From assembly GCF_001547935.1 (NCBI RefSeq), contig NZ_AP014636.1, forward strand, positions 1,488,001 through 1,552,000: 64,000 bases of DNA. Direction: 5' to 3'. A model generated the notes under the pieces. The model had not been told where the DNA came from. It was given only the letters and a program-made list of their open reading frames with translations, and searched no databases. The stretch comes from Vibrio tritonius (lineage in GTDB: Bacteria > Pseudomonadota > Gammaproteobacteria > Enterobacterales > Vibrionaceae). How positions within the stretch are numbered: position 1 is the first letter of the stretch; each line of letters begins with the position of its first letter. Positions 26,334 to 35,045 of this stretch are shown piece after piece. The position numbers and the translations under genes were made by a program.

Positions 26334-27050
26334 TTGGCAAAGGTTGATTGGCATAAAAACGATATCGTTGACGGTACAGTCATTACGGATAGTTACAAGA
26401 CAACTCAAAACGTTCGTCGCTATTTTAAATCCAAATTTGGCGAGGCATTTAAATTCGACCGAGATTTCATGCAATGGATGAAAAGTTCAGCGGGTTTAAC
26501 AATGGGTGACGCTTGCCAAGAGTGGATGAGGCGCCAAAGAATTATTGAAGTCATTGACTATCAGGCTCAGTGGCTAGTCGATTTCGCCAAAGAAAAAGAG
26601 CTGCTCAGTTCTGTTTTAACATCAGCTAATCTTCATGCAATACATCATATAGGCAGCACATCAGTTAAAGGATTATGTGCTAAAGCAATTATCGATATTC
26701 TTTTAGAAGTGAACAGTCTTGAGGCTTTAGACTCTGAATCTGAAAAGATGGCTTCACTGGGGTATTTGGTGAAGGGTGAATGTGGAATAAAAGGCCGTCG
26801 TTATTTCCAAAAAGGAGGAATACAGCGAACCCATCAGGTTCACGCATTCCTAGCTGACTCGCCAGAAGCTAAAAGACATCTCGCGTTTCGTGATTATCTC
26901 AGGGCATTCCCAGATGTAGCGTGTAAATATGGAGAAATAAAAAGACGTGGTGCAGCCATTTGTAACAATGATGTAGATGTTTACATCGATTACAAAAATA
27001 GCTTTATAAAAGAATGTGAAGCAAAGGCTCTACAGTGGAAATTAACCTAA
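26334..27050 (+). CDS. DUF6434-GrpB domain fusion protein
   Basis: A 238-residue protein. Residues about 4-68 (DWHKNDIVDGTVITDSYKTT, NVRRYFKSKFG, TMGDACQEWMRR) match the DUF6434 pattern. Residues about 70-230 are a GrpB/COG2320 domain, a nucleotidyltransferase-like fold with HHIGSTSVKGLCAKAIIDIL. GrpB proteins are distantly related to dephospho-CoA kinase accessory domains and their role is uncertain. The start is TTG 26334; GGAG lies about 10 bases upstream. It reads away from the RHH gene. Joining the two domains in one chain is unusual in what I know, but I cannot count examples. Confidence 0.75.
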   Translation: MAKVDWHKNDIVDGTVITDSYKTTQNVRRYFKSKFGEAFKFDRDFMQWMKSSAGLTMGDACQEWMRRQRIIEVIDYQAQWLVDFAKEKELLSSVLTSANLHAIHHIGSTSVKGLCAKAIIDILLEVNSLEALDSESEKMASLGYLVKGECGIKGRRYFQKGGIQRTHQVHAFLADSPEAKRHLAFRDYLRAFPDVACKYGEIKRRGAAICNNDVDVYIDYKNSFIKECEAKALQWKLT

Positions 27051-27431
27051 TTCAATTGAGTTGACGTGATGGCTTATCGGGGAAAGCTAAGGGAATCAAC
27101 TTACGTAAATCTTATATGCCATGTGGCCATTTCTGGCTAATAAAAACAGACAAAACCATTCTGTGTTATCCGTGTTCGTCATAATATTTAAAATGAGCTC
27201 CTCTCTTTAGAAGCTGGCCACATTGGTTACGATATTGTCCTATCACATCTTGGCAAATTAATGCTCAAACTGGTTCTTCCCAAGACCAAACAACTAGGGG
27301 TCAACTGTCAGTAACAGTCACTAACGCTATTGGGCTAAGTTGATAACCCAGAAGGAACGTTTGCAAGTCAGCTGTGGCACTGCTTGAAAAACCGATTACA
27401 CAACCACTTACAATTCAGTCATTTTGTTGAA
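27051..27431. other. right border of the cassette island, no supported gene
   Basis: About 380 bases. No attC site closes the island here. The stretch 27200-27310 encodes a short frame (GHIGYDIVLSHLGKL...) ending in a stop, which may be the tail of a lost gene. I could not identify it. Confidence 0.4.
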
Positions 27432-27474
27432 TTGACATTACTTTACACCACTATAGATAATGAGATTAATTCTC
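27432..27474 (+). promoter_or_regulatory. Fur-controlled promoter of the siderophore operon
   Basis: TTGACA (27432-27437), 18 bp, GATAAT (27456-27461). The Fur box GATAATGAGATTAATTCTC (27456-27474) matches 15 of 19 positions of GATAATGATAATCATTATC and covers the -10 box. This is a textbook iron-repressed promoter, 29 bp before the receptor gene. Confidence 0.85.
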
Positions 27475-27502
27475 ATAACCATTAGCAATAGCTAACATAT
27501 CT

Positions 27503-29644
27503 ATGCCAAATACCACAGCAACGTCTCATCCTTTTTTTCGCAAAAGCCGTTTAAAGCAAGCTATCTGCGCCACCCTTGGCGTCTCATTTTCAACCGTAGC
27601 ACCAATAGGCTTTGCTGAAGAATCATCCTCTTCTGTCGAAACTATTGTGGTAACAGGTAGTGAATATGCCGATAAGCCACTATCAGACTACCTTATTAAA
27701 CGCTCTTCCAGTGGCACTAAAACAGATACCGCTTTAGTCGATTTGCCACAAGCAGTACAGATTATTCCTAAATCCGTACTCGAAGATCAAAAAGCTAATA
27801 GTATTACTGACGCTGTAAAAAACGCATCAGGAGTGCAACAAACTGGCACTTCAGCGAATCGAGCTGAAACGTTTGCGGTACGAGGATTTTCAGCTCCGGC
27901 TTATGCCATAAATGGGGTTATGCTTAATCCCGCAGGCGATCGCCCAGAAGCATTTACCGACATGGTCGATGTTGAGAGTGTCCAAGTTATCAAGGGCCCT
28001 GCATCAGCCCTCTATGGCCGCAGCCAACCCGGTGGACTTATCAATATCGTGACGTTACGTCCCACCCAAGAACTTTCCGGTAATATGGCACTAAAAGGGG
28101 GAAGCTTTGGTTTTCAACGTGCGGAAGGAACCATTAGTAACAGCCTCAATGATGATGGTTCACTACGCGGACGCTTTTCTGGTGCAGTTCAAACCGAAGA
28201 GGGATTTAGAGATCATCGCAGCCGAAGTAACCGCCAATATGGCAGTATTGCTCTCGATTGGGATGTCAATTTAGATACCCAAGTACAGTTTGACTTTAAC
28301 CAAACCCATCAAGACATGCCTTATGACCGTGGTTTAGTGGTCTCCGCAGATAATCATATCCATCTACCGAGAGAGCGATATCTCGGTGAAGATTGGTCCT
28401 CAATTGATGCACGTAAAACCAGCACGTCACTGGGTATTATTCACCATGCTACCGATCAGTTGACCTTACGAACCTATCTTCGTTACGACAATGCTTATGT
28501 GCACGATACCGGCATAGATAACCGATCATTGCAAAGTGATGGACGAACGCTCTCTCGTCGCTATTCCAATCGAGTGGAAGATTCTGAGAACTTCGATGCC
28601 CAAATTGAAGCTCAATGGGATTTCACCACTCAAGGTATCGACCATGTCCTACTTACCGGATTGGAATATGGCTACGCCCGGATGAATTTCACCAGCTATC
28701 GCGCAAACATTGCCTCGATTGATATTTTTGATCCTGTGTACGGGGCTGAGAAGACGGAGACAACCCTTAACTCAGACTTCTTAGATAAAATTCGCATGAC
28801 GTCCGTTTTTCTCCAAGACCAAATTACGCTGTCTGAACAGTGGAAGTTATTGGCTGGGCTACGCTATGACTACGTCAAACAAAATCAATATTCTGATGTA
28901 GACGACCCTAGCCCTTCGATGTCTGATGGTGAATTAACCAAACGTGCTGGTGTGGTGTACCAGCCCAATCCAACAACAGCATTCTATGTGAGTTACGCCG
29001 AAAGCTTTTCGCCACAATCTGGACAGACCCGAGACAATCAGGCGCTAGACCCAGAGAAAGGCCGTCAAGTTGAAACAGGGGTGAAATTTGATGCCATTCC
29101 AGATGCGCTCACCGTTACAACATCACTATTTGAGATCACCAAAACCAATGTTTCCGCCTCAGACCCTGTCGATGATGACTACTCCGTCACGACCGGAGAA
29201 CAACGAGTACGCGGGATTGAAATGGACTTCATTGGTACCATTTTGCCGGGGTGGCAAGTCATTGGTAACACCGCATGGCTTGATGCAGAAATAACCAAAG
29301 ATAACGATTATGAAGTGGGCAACAAATTGGCCGCGATACCAGAATGGAGTGGCAGTTTGTGGACAACCTATCAAGTACAAAGCGGTCGTCTCGCTGGACT
29401 CAAGTTCGGCTCAGGTGTTCAAGCTGTCAGCGCTCGAGAAGGCGATCTTGATAACAGTTACTCAGTCAGCGGTTATTACACTTGGGATGCCATGATCAGT
29501 TGGAAATTCAACAAAAACACCACGTTCTCACTTAATGGCCGCAACTTAACTGATCAGGATTATATACAAACTCCGGTATCACGTTCTGAAAATCATCCTG
29601 GCTCACCACGCAGTATCCTTGCCACCGTAAATATCGGTTTTTAA
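27503..29644 (+). CDS. TonB-dependent siderophore receptor
   Basis: A 713-residue outer-membrane receptor. It has a signal peptide ending near residue 36 (GFAEES), a TonB box-like SVETIVVTG (about 44-52), a plug domain (DLPQAVQIIPKSVLEDQ, AFAVRGF-like ETFAVRGFSAP, VIKGPASALYGRSQPGGLIN) and a 22-strand barrel ending in aromatic SILATVNIGF. The FhuA/FpvA-like plug suggests a hydroxamate-type or similar ferric siderophore, but the ligand cannot be fixed. First gene of a five-gene iron operon with a Fur promoter. No siderophore synthesis genes are nearby, so it probably takes up a foreign siderophore. Confidence 0.92.
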   Translation: MPNTTATSHPFFRKSRLKQAICATLGVSFSTVAPIGFAEESSSSVETIVVTGSEYADKPLSDYLIKRSSSGTKTDTALVDLPQAVQIIPKSVLEDQKANSITDAVKNASGVQQTGTSANRAETFAVRGFSAPAYAINGVMLNPAGDRPEAFTDMVDVESVQVIKGPASALYGRSQPGGLINIVTLRPTQELSGNMALKGGSFGFQRAEGTISNSLNDDGSLRGRFSGAVQTEEGFRDHRSRSNRQYGSIALDWDVNLDTQVQFDFNQTHQDMPYDRGLVVSADNHIHLPRERYLGEDWSSIDARKTSTSLGIIHHATDQLTLRTYLRYDNAYVHDTGIDNRSLQSDGRTLSRRYSNRVEDSENFDAQIEAQWDFTTQGIDHVLLTGLEYGYARMNFTSYRANIASIDIFDPVYGAEKTETTLNSDFLDKIRMTSVFLQDQITLSEQWKLLAGLRYDYVKQNQYSDVDDPSPSMSDGELTKRAGVVYQPNPTTAFYVSYAESFSPQSGQTRDNQALDPEKGRQVETGVKFDAIPDALTVTTSLFEITKTNVSASDPVDDDYSVTTGEQRVRGIEMDFIGTILPGWQVIGNTAWLDAEITKDNDYEVGNKLAAIPEWSGSLWTTYQVQSGRLAGLKFGSGVQAVSAREGDLDNSYSVSGYYTWDAMISWKFNKNTTFSLNGRNLTDQDYIQTPVSRSENHPGSPRSILATVNIGF

Positions 29645-29653
29645 GGAAACAGG

Positions 29654-30439
29654 ATGAAACAGCACACCACACTGAGCCTAGATTCGATTCACTTTGATTA
29701 TGACAAAACGCCTGTATTAAAAGGCGTTTCCTTCTCAGTCAAACAAGGGGAATTTACAGCCATTATTGGCCCAAATGGATGTGGCAAAAGTACCGCGCTA
29801 AAGCTTTTGGCTGGATTGATTCCAGCCAAAAGCGGCTGTGTTTATCTCAACGATCAGCCATTAAACACCATGAATCGACGCCAAATTGCCCAACAACTCG
29901 CTTTACTTACCCAAAGCGGTGACGTTCCAGCCACGCTTTCCGTCATGGATCTTGTTGGCATGGGGCGATTTAGCTGGGAATCGTGGCTCAGGCGAAAAAC
30001 GCCAGAAGATCAAAAATGGGTTGAACGCGCAATGCGCTTAATGGAAGTGGATGAGTTGGCAGCTCGTCAGGTTAGCTCACTTTCTGGTGGACAATTACAA
30101 CGAGTCCGAATGGCGATGACGCTAGCGCAAAATGCGCCAGTGTTACTGCTTGATGAACCGACCAACCATCTCGATTTAAAGCACCAACATGCCTTACTCA
30201 ATATCGCTCGGCAGCAAGCACAGCAAGGCAGAACAGTGGTCGCCGTACTGCATGATTTAGCGCAGGCGAGCATCTATGCGGATCAATTGGTATTGCTGCA
30301 TGAAGGTCAAGTTGAAGAGATTGGCTCGCCTCAAGAGGTCATCACGCCAGCCGCAATAGAAAAAGTCTATGGCATTACCACCGATACAGTGCAAGTTGGA
30401 CGTGCTGTCATTCCTATCCCACAAGAGGCCTTGCTATGA
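29654..30439 (+). CDS. siderophore ABC transporter ATP-binding protein
   Basis: A 261-residue FepC/FhuC-type ATPase with Walker A GPNGCGKST (about 38), signature LSGGQLQRVRMA (about 141), Walker B VLLLDEPTNHLDLKHQ (about 159) and AVLHDLAQA. It energises import of the ferric siderophore through the two permeases that follow. Nine bases after the receptor stop; its end overlaps the next start by four bases (ATGA). Confidence 0.92.
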   Translation: MKQHTTLSLDSIHFDYDKTPVLKGVSFSVKQGEFTAIIGPNGCGKSTALKLLAGLIPAKSGCVYLNDQPLNTMNRRQIAQQLALLTQSGDVPATLSVMDLVGMGRFSWESWLRRKTPEDQKWVERAMRLMEVDELAARQVSSLSGGQLQRVRMAMTLAQNAPVLLLDEPTNHLDLKHQHALLNIARQQAQQGRTVVAVLHDLAQASIYADQLVLLHEGQVEEIGSPQEVITPAAIEKVYGITTDTVQVGRAVIPIPQEALL

Positions 30440-31419
30440 GGCTGCTTATCGGCGTGTCTTTGCTTTTGGCGCTCAGTTTGTTGCATTTGATGTCTGGCGC
30501 GCGCCCTATCCCCCCTTGGGATATCTGGCATGCATTCACTGAGTATGATGGGAAAAACTACGCTCATGTCATTGTTATTTACCAACGATTGACCCGCTTA
30601 GTGGTCGCCATCAGTCTTGGAGCAATGTTGGGGCTAGCTGGGTACATTTTACAAAAACTGTTTCGTAATGATTTGGTCTCCCCTTCCACTTTGGGGATCA
30701 ATAGTGGCGCTTCTGCGTTTACGATTATGGCGGTCTATTTTTTAGGTAATGGCGTTATTTCGCTATTTTGGCCCGCCCTCATTGGCGCTATTGCAGCGCT
30801 ATTTCTGACTTTTTACGCAGCCAACTTACTGGGCTCAGGGCAAAAGGATCCGCTGAATTTGGCGCTTGGCGGTATGATCAGCAGCTCGCTATTTGCAGGT
30901 ATTGCCACGTTCATCCTCTCTCTTGATCCAGACAAATTTGGTCAAATCATCAGTTGGTTGGTCGGTGACATTGGCATATTCGACTACCAAACGTTGGCCT
31001 ATTTCTGGCCAGTAGCTTTGGTCTGTGTGTTGATACTGTTTTTGCTCTCTCGCTCCATTGATATTTTGACTCTAGGGCATGACCAAGCGGCGGCCATGGG
31101 GCTGAGCCCACAAAAGGTTCAAGCGATGGCGTTAGCCTGTTCGGTGATTTTGTCCGTCGTCGCTGTCACTGTCTCTGGCCCAATTGGCTTTATCGGCCTA
31201 GTTGTTCCGCATATCGTTCGTCTGCTCGTTAAAGATTACGGTCGCCAAGCGCTTGTGTGGGTAATGTTACTCGGCAGTTGTCTGCTCACTAGTGCGGATA
31301 TTATTGCTCGCACCATTTTTGCCCCGCAGTTGCTTAACGTTGGAACCGTGATGGCCTTATTTGGCGGCTTGAGCTTTCTGCTGATCATTTTAGTCGTACT
31401 AAGGAGGCGTCAATGCTAA
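30436..31419 (+). CDS. siderophore ABC transporter permease 1 (FecCD family)
   Basis: A 327-residue membrane permease with about nine segments and the motifs RLTRLVVAISLGAMLGLAG, STLGINSGASAF and GPIGFIGLVVPHIVRLLV. Works as a heterodimer with the next gene. Overlaps both neighbours (ATGA with the ATPase; 7 bases with permease 2), so the operon is translated as a coupled unit. Confidence 0.92.
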   Translation: MRLLIGVSLLLALSLLHLMSGARPIPPWDIWHAFTEYDGKNYAHVIVIYQRLTRLVVAISLGAMLGLAGYILQKLFRNDLVSPSTLGINSGASAFTIMAVYFLGNGVISLFWPALIGAIAALFLTFYAANLLGSGQKDPLNLALGGMISSSLFAGIATFILSLDPDKFGQIISWLVGDIGIFDYQTLAYFWPVALVCVLILFLLSRSIDILTLGHDQAAAMGLSPQKVQAMALACSVILSVVAVTVSGPIGFIGLVVPHIVRLLVKDYGRQALVWVMLLGSCLLTSADIIARTIFAPQLLNVGTVMALFGGLSFLLIILVVLRRRQC

Positions 31420-32471
31420 CCAAACAATTTACGCTCCGTTTGGGAAATGCTGTCCACCTACCGTTCTCGCACCGTTTTTTGAAAGTCTCCTTGTGCCTTA
31501 TCATTACTATCTTCGGCAGTGCATTACTGGCTCTATTGCAGGGCACTGCAGATATCTCACTGAATCAGTTAGCAGCCGCATTCTTCAATTCCACCAGCCC
31601 ACTAAACTCGCACAACATCGATATAGATAAGTTGCTGGAACTGCGCATTCCCAGAATCGTCATCGCACTTTTGGGCGGTGCCATGCTGGCGGCATCGGGT
31701 TATCTTTTACAAATGTCGTCTAACAACCCACTGGCCGATGCCGGATTACTGGGCATTTCTCAAGGTACGAGTGCGGTGATTTTATTTAGCGGCGTCGTGA
31801 TGGCGGTGCCGCCGTTATTGCTGCCCTTCTTGGGATTAGCTGGCGGGCTTATCGTCGGATTTACCGTGCTGAGTCTCGCTCTCTATGTTCGAGCGCCTAA
31901 CGGATTGATACTGATTGGCCTAGCGATGAGCATTACCCTCGGTGCCACCATTGAGTTAGTGATGGTCAGCGGTAACATTACCCAATACGCCCGTTATATC
32001 GCATGGTCTCACGGCTCACTTGCGAGTGTTTCACACGCTGATATGGCGCGCCTTATGGCATGGGCACTTGGTTTGCTAACGCCGCTCCTGCTCTGTTCGC
32101 GACAAATCGCTCCGTTACAACTGGGAGATAATCAAGCAGCGGCACTGGGCGTAAATCCTCTGCGCATCAAAATGGGGCTAATACTGTTAGCAATCGCGTT
32201 AGTCGCGCCAGTCATCTCAATTACAGGGCCAATCTCGTTTATCGGTCTGGTTGCTGCCCATGTTGCGCGAAGACTCGTTAAAAGTGGCCCCGGAGAAACG
32301 CTGATAGTAACCATGCTAAGCGGCGCTTTAGCACTTTTACTCGCAGACTTAATTGGTCGAACTCTCTTCTTACCCCTCGTTATTCCCGCAGGTTTACTGC
32401 TGTCGGTTATTGGTGTCGTTGGGTTTCTTATCATCGCTCGTATGACGAAACGTCAAAGAAGATCATCATGA
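31413..32471 (+). CDS. siderophore ABC transporter permease 2 (FecCD family)
   Basis: A 352-residue permease, partner of permease 1. Motifs: LRIPRIVIALLGGAMLAASG, NPLADAGLLGISQGTSA and GPISFIGLVAAHVARRLV. The coupling motif reads AAHV where most have VPHI, a mild variation. Overlaps permease 1 by seven bases and the binding protein by four. Confidence 0.92.
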   Translation: MLTKQFTLRLGNAVHLPFSHRFLKVSLCLIITIFGSALLALLQGTADISLNQLAAAFFNSTSPLNSHNIDIDKLLELRIPRIVIALLGGAMLAASGYLLQMSSNNPLADAGLLGISQGTSAVILFSGVVMAVPPLLLPFLGLAGGLIVGFTVLSLALYVRAPNGLILIGLAMSITLGATIELVMVSGNITQYARYIAWSHGSLASVSHADMARLMAWALGLLTPLLLCSRQIAPLQLGDNQAAALGVNPLRIKMGLILLAIALVAPVISITGPISFIGLVAAHVARRLVKSGPGETLIVTMLSGALALLLADLIGRTLFLPLVIPAGLLLSVIGVVGFLIIARMTKRQRRSS

Positions 32472-33412
32472 AATTGTATTTAATTGTGCTCTCGATATTC
32501 GCGAGCGGTGTTGTCACTCCAACATGGGCTAAACAGGTCGTTGATCATACCCAGCATACCGTCACGATTCCCGACCACCCCAAACGCATTGTTTCTCTGC
32601 ATGATTGGACCATCACCGTTATGGCTTACGAACTAGGAGCACCCGTCATCGCTAGTACGGGACGAGTCGCTAATGACGGTTCGTTTTTTATGCGTGGTGC
32701 AGATGATTTGTTCGGACTCAATTTTAACCAGATACAACTTGCTTCGGTGCATGGTCAGCTCGATCTTGAACGTATCATGCTGCTTAAACCTGACCTTATC
32801 ATTGCCAGCAGTGGCGACTATCTTGCCTATCAAGACGCCCTATCATCGATTGCACCAACATTGATGTTTAATCCCGAGCAAGGTAAACCAATTTTGGCAC
32901 TCTATGAAGAGTTATCACACTGGTTGAGAGAGCACGAGCGATTTTTAGAACTGAAACAACAGTATGAGAAAAAAGTAAAAAGAGTTAGGGGGAAATTGGC
33001 GAAGCGCTATACAATCCCTCCGACCTATATCGCGATAGCCACCAACCGCCGTAATGGCACTATCGACGTTCTTAAAGATTTTGGCATTCTCACCACGGTG
33101 ATGGATGACCTTGGTTTTCAACGTATGCCCATCACTAAGCAACTCCCACAAGGCAATAACCGCATGATGATCAGTGCCGAAATGGTGGAGTCGATCAATG
33201 CCGATTACATCCTAACTTCATACCTTGCCGACCAAAATGAAACCCAACGTAAAGTGCTTGATGATTTACCCCATATTGCGCCAGGCGCGTTAGGATTTCT
33301 AAAAGCCATTGAACAGCATCATTTATTCAGCTATCCAAGAGGACAAGTTTATTCCCCAAGTTTTCTTGGTTTAAACAAACTCCTCGATGATATTGCTATG
33401 CAAGTTCAGTGA
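32468..33412 (+). CDS. siderophore-binding periplasmic protein
   Basis: A 314-residue FhuD/FecB-like class III binding protein. Signal peptide about 1-21 (VTPTWAKQ). The two lobes are marked by HPKRIVSLHDWTITVMAYELG and LKPDLIIASSGD on the N side and by VMDDLGFQRMP and ADYILTSYL on the C side. It delivers the ferric siderophore to the permeases. Last gene of the operon; no clear terminator was found after it. Confidence 0.9.
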   Translation: MKLYLIVLSIFASGVVTPTWAKQVVDHTQHTVTIPDHPKRIVSLHDWTITVMAYELGAPVIASTGRVANDGSFFMRGADDLFGLNFNQIQLASVHGQLDLERIMLLKPDLIIASSGDYLAYQDALSSIAPTLMFNPEQGKPILALYEELSHWLREHERFLELKQQYEKKVKRVRGKLAKRYTIPPTYIAIATNRRNGTIDVLKDFGILTTVMDDLGFQRMPITKQLPQGNNRMMISAEMVESINADYILTSYLADQNETQRKVLDDLPHIAPGALGFLKAIEQHHLFSYPRGQVYSPSFLGLNKLLDDIAMQVQ

Positions 33413-33445
33413 GATACAAAGGCATAGAGCGATATCTTTAGATTT

Positions 33446-33520
33446 ATAACAACTGTCTGTATCAATTCTTGACCTGCTTTGCTTGATAACAGACTATGAG
33501 CCTAGTTGAATTTATGTAGA
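33446..33520. repeat. dispersed repeat family C, copy 2
   Basis: Partner of 23505-23585; see that entry. It lies between the siderophore operon and the LprI-like gene. Confidence 0.45.
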
Positions 33521-33546
33521 CTATACCATTGATGAGTGTAGATAAA

Positions 33547-33966
33547 ATGAAGAGCAGGCAAACGATCAAACATTTATACCAAATGCTTTGTGTAATTCTA
33601 TTTTTTACTGTTTCACAAAGTGTAAGTGCTAATAGCTTACCCGATTGCACCAATCCAACAGGCGGATACGCAACAGGTTATTGCTCTGAACAAGAATTTA
33701 AGGTTGCAGATAAGCAGCTTAATATTACCTATCGCCAATTAACTAATAAGTTGGATAAAGATCAAAAAGAAATCTTAGTTGTCGCCCAACGAGCTTGGCT
33801 AAAAGTAAGAGACAATGACTGTGAATTTGAACAATATTACAACAGAGGTACAACTGGGTGGGTTAATGGTCTCTTCGAATGTAAAACCAGAAAAACGAAT
33901 GAGCGTACAACCCTACTTAAGTCCTTTGCTAAGGATGTGGCCATTGAAGAGAATTATGAAAGGTAA
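33547..33966 (+). CDS. LprI-like (DUF1311) secreted protein
   Basis: About 139 residues with a signal peptide (LFFTVSQSVSANS). The mature part has the DUF1311/lysozyme-inhibitor LprI N-terminal pattern: C..P.GGYATGYC, ADKQLNITYRQL, AQRAWLKVRDNDCEFEQ, and four cysteines that could form two disulfides. Some family members inhibit lysozyme; others have no known role. ATG 33547 is chosen because it puts the basic signal-peptide head at the start; ATG 33532 is possible. Confidence 0.75.
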   Translation: MKSRQTIKHLYQMLCVILFFTVSQSVSANSLPDCTNPTGGYATGYCSEQEFKVADKQLNITYRQLTNKLDKDQKEILVVAQRAWLKVRDNDCEFEQYYNRGTTGWVNGLFECKTRKTNERTTLLKSFAKDVAIEENYER

Positions 33967-34039
33967 AATGGGAATTGTTGGTCAATTCGATTAAACAACA
34001 CAATACCATTGACTAGAGCGCAATACCCTCGGAGAGGAA

Positions 34040-34459
34040 ATGCAAAAACAGAGAGTCAGTGCTCTATTAGTAAATAGTGACAATGCTGAAATTCTGCTCA
34101 TCAAACGCTTCAAAGATGGTCGGACTTACTGGGTTTTCCCTGGAGGAGGCGTCGAACCAAATGAAACACTTCAGCAAGCAATAATTCGAGAAGTCTTTGA
34201 AGAAACGATGTTGAAAATAGATAATCCAGAAGCCATTTTCTCAGTTGTAAATCGTGGACGAAAGGAACACTTTTTTCTGGTTAAAGTACTGTATTTTGGA
34301 CCAAAGTTATCGCCAGAAAGCCCGGAGTTTAAGGCGCAGCATAGTCATAATCTATATGAACATACTTGGGTTAAGCTTAGTGATTTAAGTCAGATAAACC
34401 TTGTGCCTGTCGACGCAAAAATAATCGTCAGTTCAATGGTATCTGAAGCACAGCTATAG
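34040..34459 (+). CDS. NUDIX hydrolase
   Basis: A 139-residue Nudix protein, which cleaves nucleoside diphosphates linked to another group. The Nudix box is GGGVEPNETLQQAIIREVFE plus ET at about residues 38-59; metal-binding REVFEE is intact, while the usual glycine after EE-x is methionine. Substrate unknown. GGAGAGG lies just before the ATG. Confidence 0.88.
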   Translation: MQKQRVSALLVNSDNAEILLIKRFKDGRTYWVFPGGGVEPNETLQQAIIREVFEETMLKIDNPEAIFSVVNRGRKEHFFLVKVLYFGPKLSPESPEFKAQHSHNLYEHTWVKLSDLSQINLVPVDAKIIVSSMVSEAQL

Positions 34460-34521
34460 CAAATTTTATTGGGCGCTCACAACGGAATGAGCCCCTATCT
34501 TGATTTAAGGAAAAACCAAAT

Positions 34522-34947
34522 TTGAAAGGAAATTGTTTGTGTGGAGAGGTTTCGTTTGAGTTATCGGGCGACTTACCACCTATCTACCAATGCCATTGTT
34601 CATTGTGTCGCAAGGTATCTGGTTCTTCATCAAATTCAGCATTGATAATTAAAGCGTCCAATTTTAAATGGTGCTCAGGTGAGCATCAAATTAAGTCATT
34701 CTCTACCAGTTCAGGGTTTAAATCTGATTTTTGTTGCCAATGTGGCAGTCCAGTACCCAATATTAGCGCAACGGGTGAGTCATATTGGGTACCTGCCGGT
34801 TTATTATCGGAGCCGGTGGATACAAAGATTTCCGCTCATGTCTATGTCAGTTCGCACGCAAGTTGGGACATAGGTTTTATAAACGACGGCATCCCGAAAT
34901 TTGATAAGATGCCAACTGAAAAAGATTGGCTAGAAATATCCAAATAG
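34522..34947 (+). CDS. GFA-family (glutathione-dependent formaldehyde-activating-like) protein
   Basis: A 141-residue zinc protein of the GFA/CENP-V fold. Cysteine motifs are in place: CLCG (residues 5-8), CHCSLCRK (about 24-31) and CCQCGSP (about 72-78). Most GFA-family proteins have unknown substrates; formaldehyde activation is only shown for Gfa itself. Start is TTG 34522 with AAGGAAA upstream. Confidence 0.85.
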   Translation: MKGNCLCGEVSFELSGDLPPIYQCHCSLCRKVSGSSSNSALIIKASNFKWCSGEHQIKSFSTSSGFKSDFCCQCGSPVPNISATGESYWVPAGLLSEPVDTKISAHVYVSSHASWDIGFINDGIPKFDKMPTEKDWLEISK

Positions 34948-35045
34948 TGCGCGTCCAATAACATCTCACCATGAACCTATTAAAAAGGTATTTATACACC
35001 ATGGTATTACTCTTCCGGATTGCGAGCTTGAAATATGCCCCTTCA

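Noticed and set aside
27200..27310. Short frame GHIGYDIVLSHLGKL... as a pseudogene
   Set aside because: About 35 codons with no recognised family; too little to name.
34040..34947. NUDIX and GFA genes considered as integron cassettes
   Set aside because: They look like typical cassette genes, but no attC-like palindrome is found between or after them.
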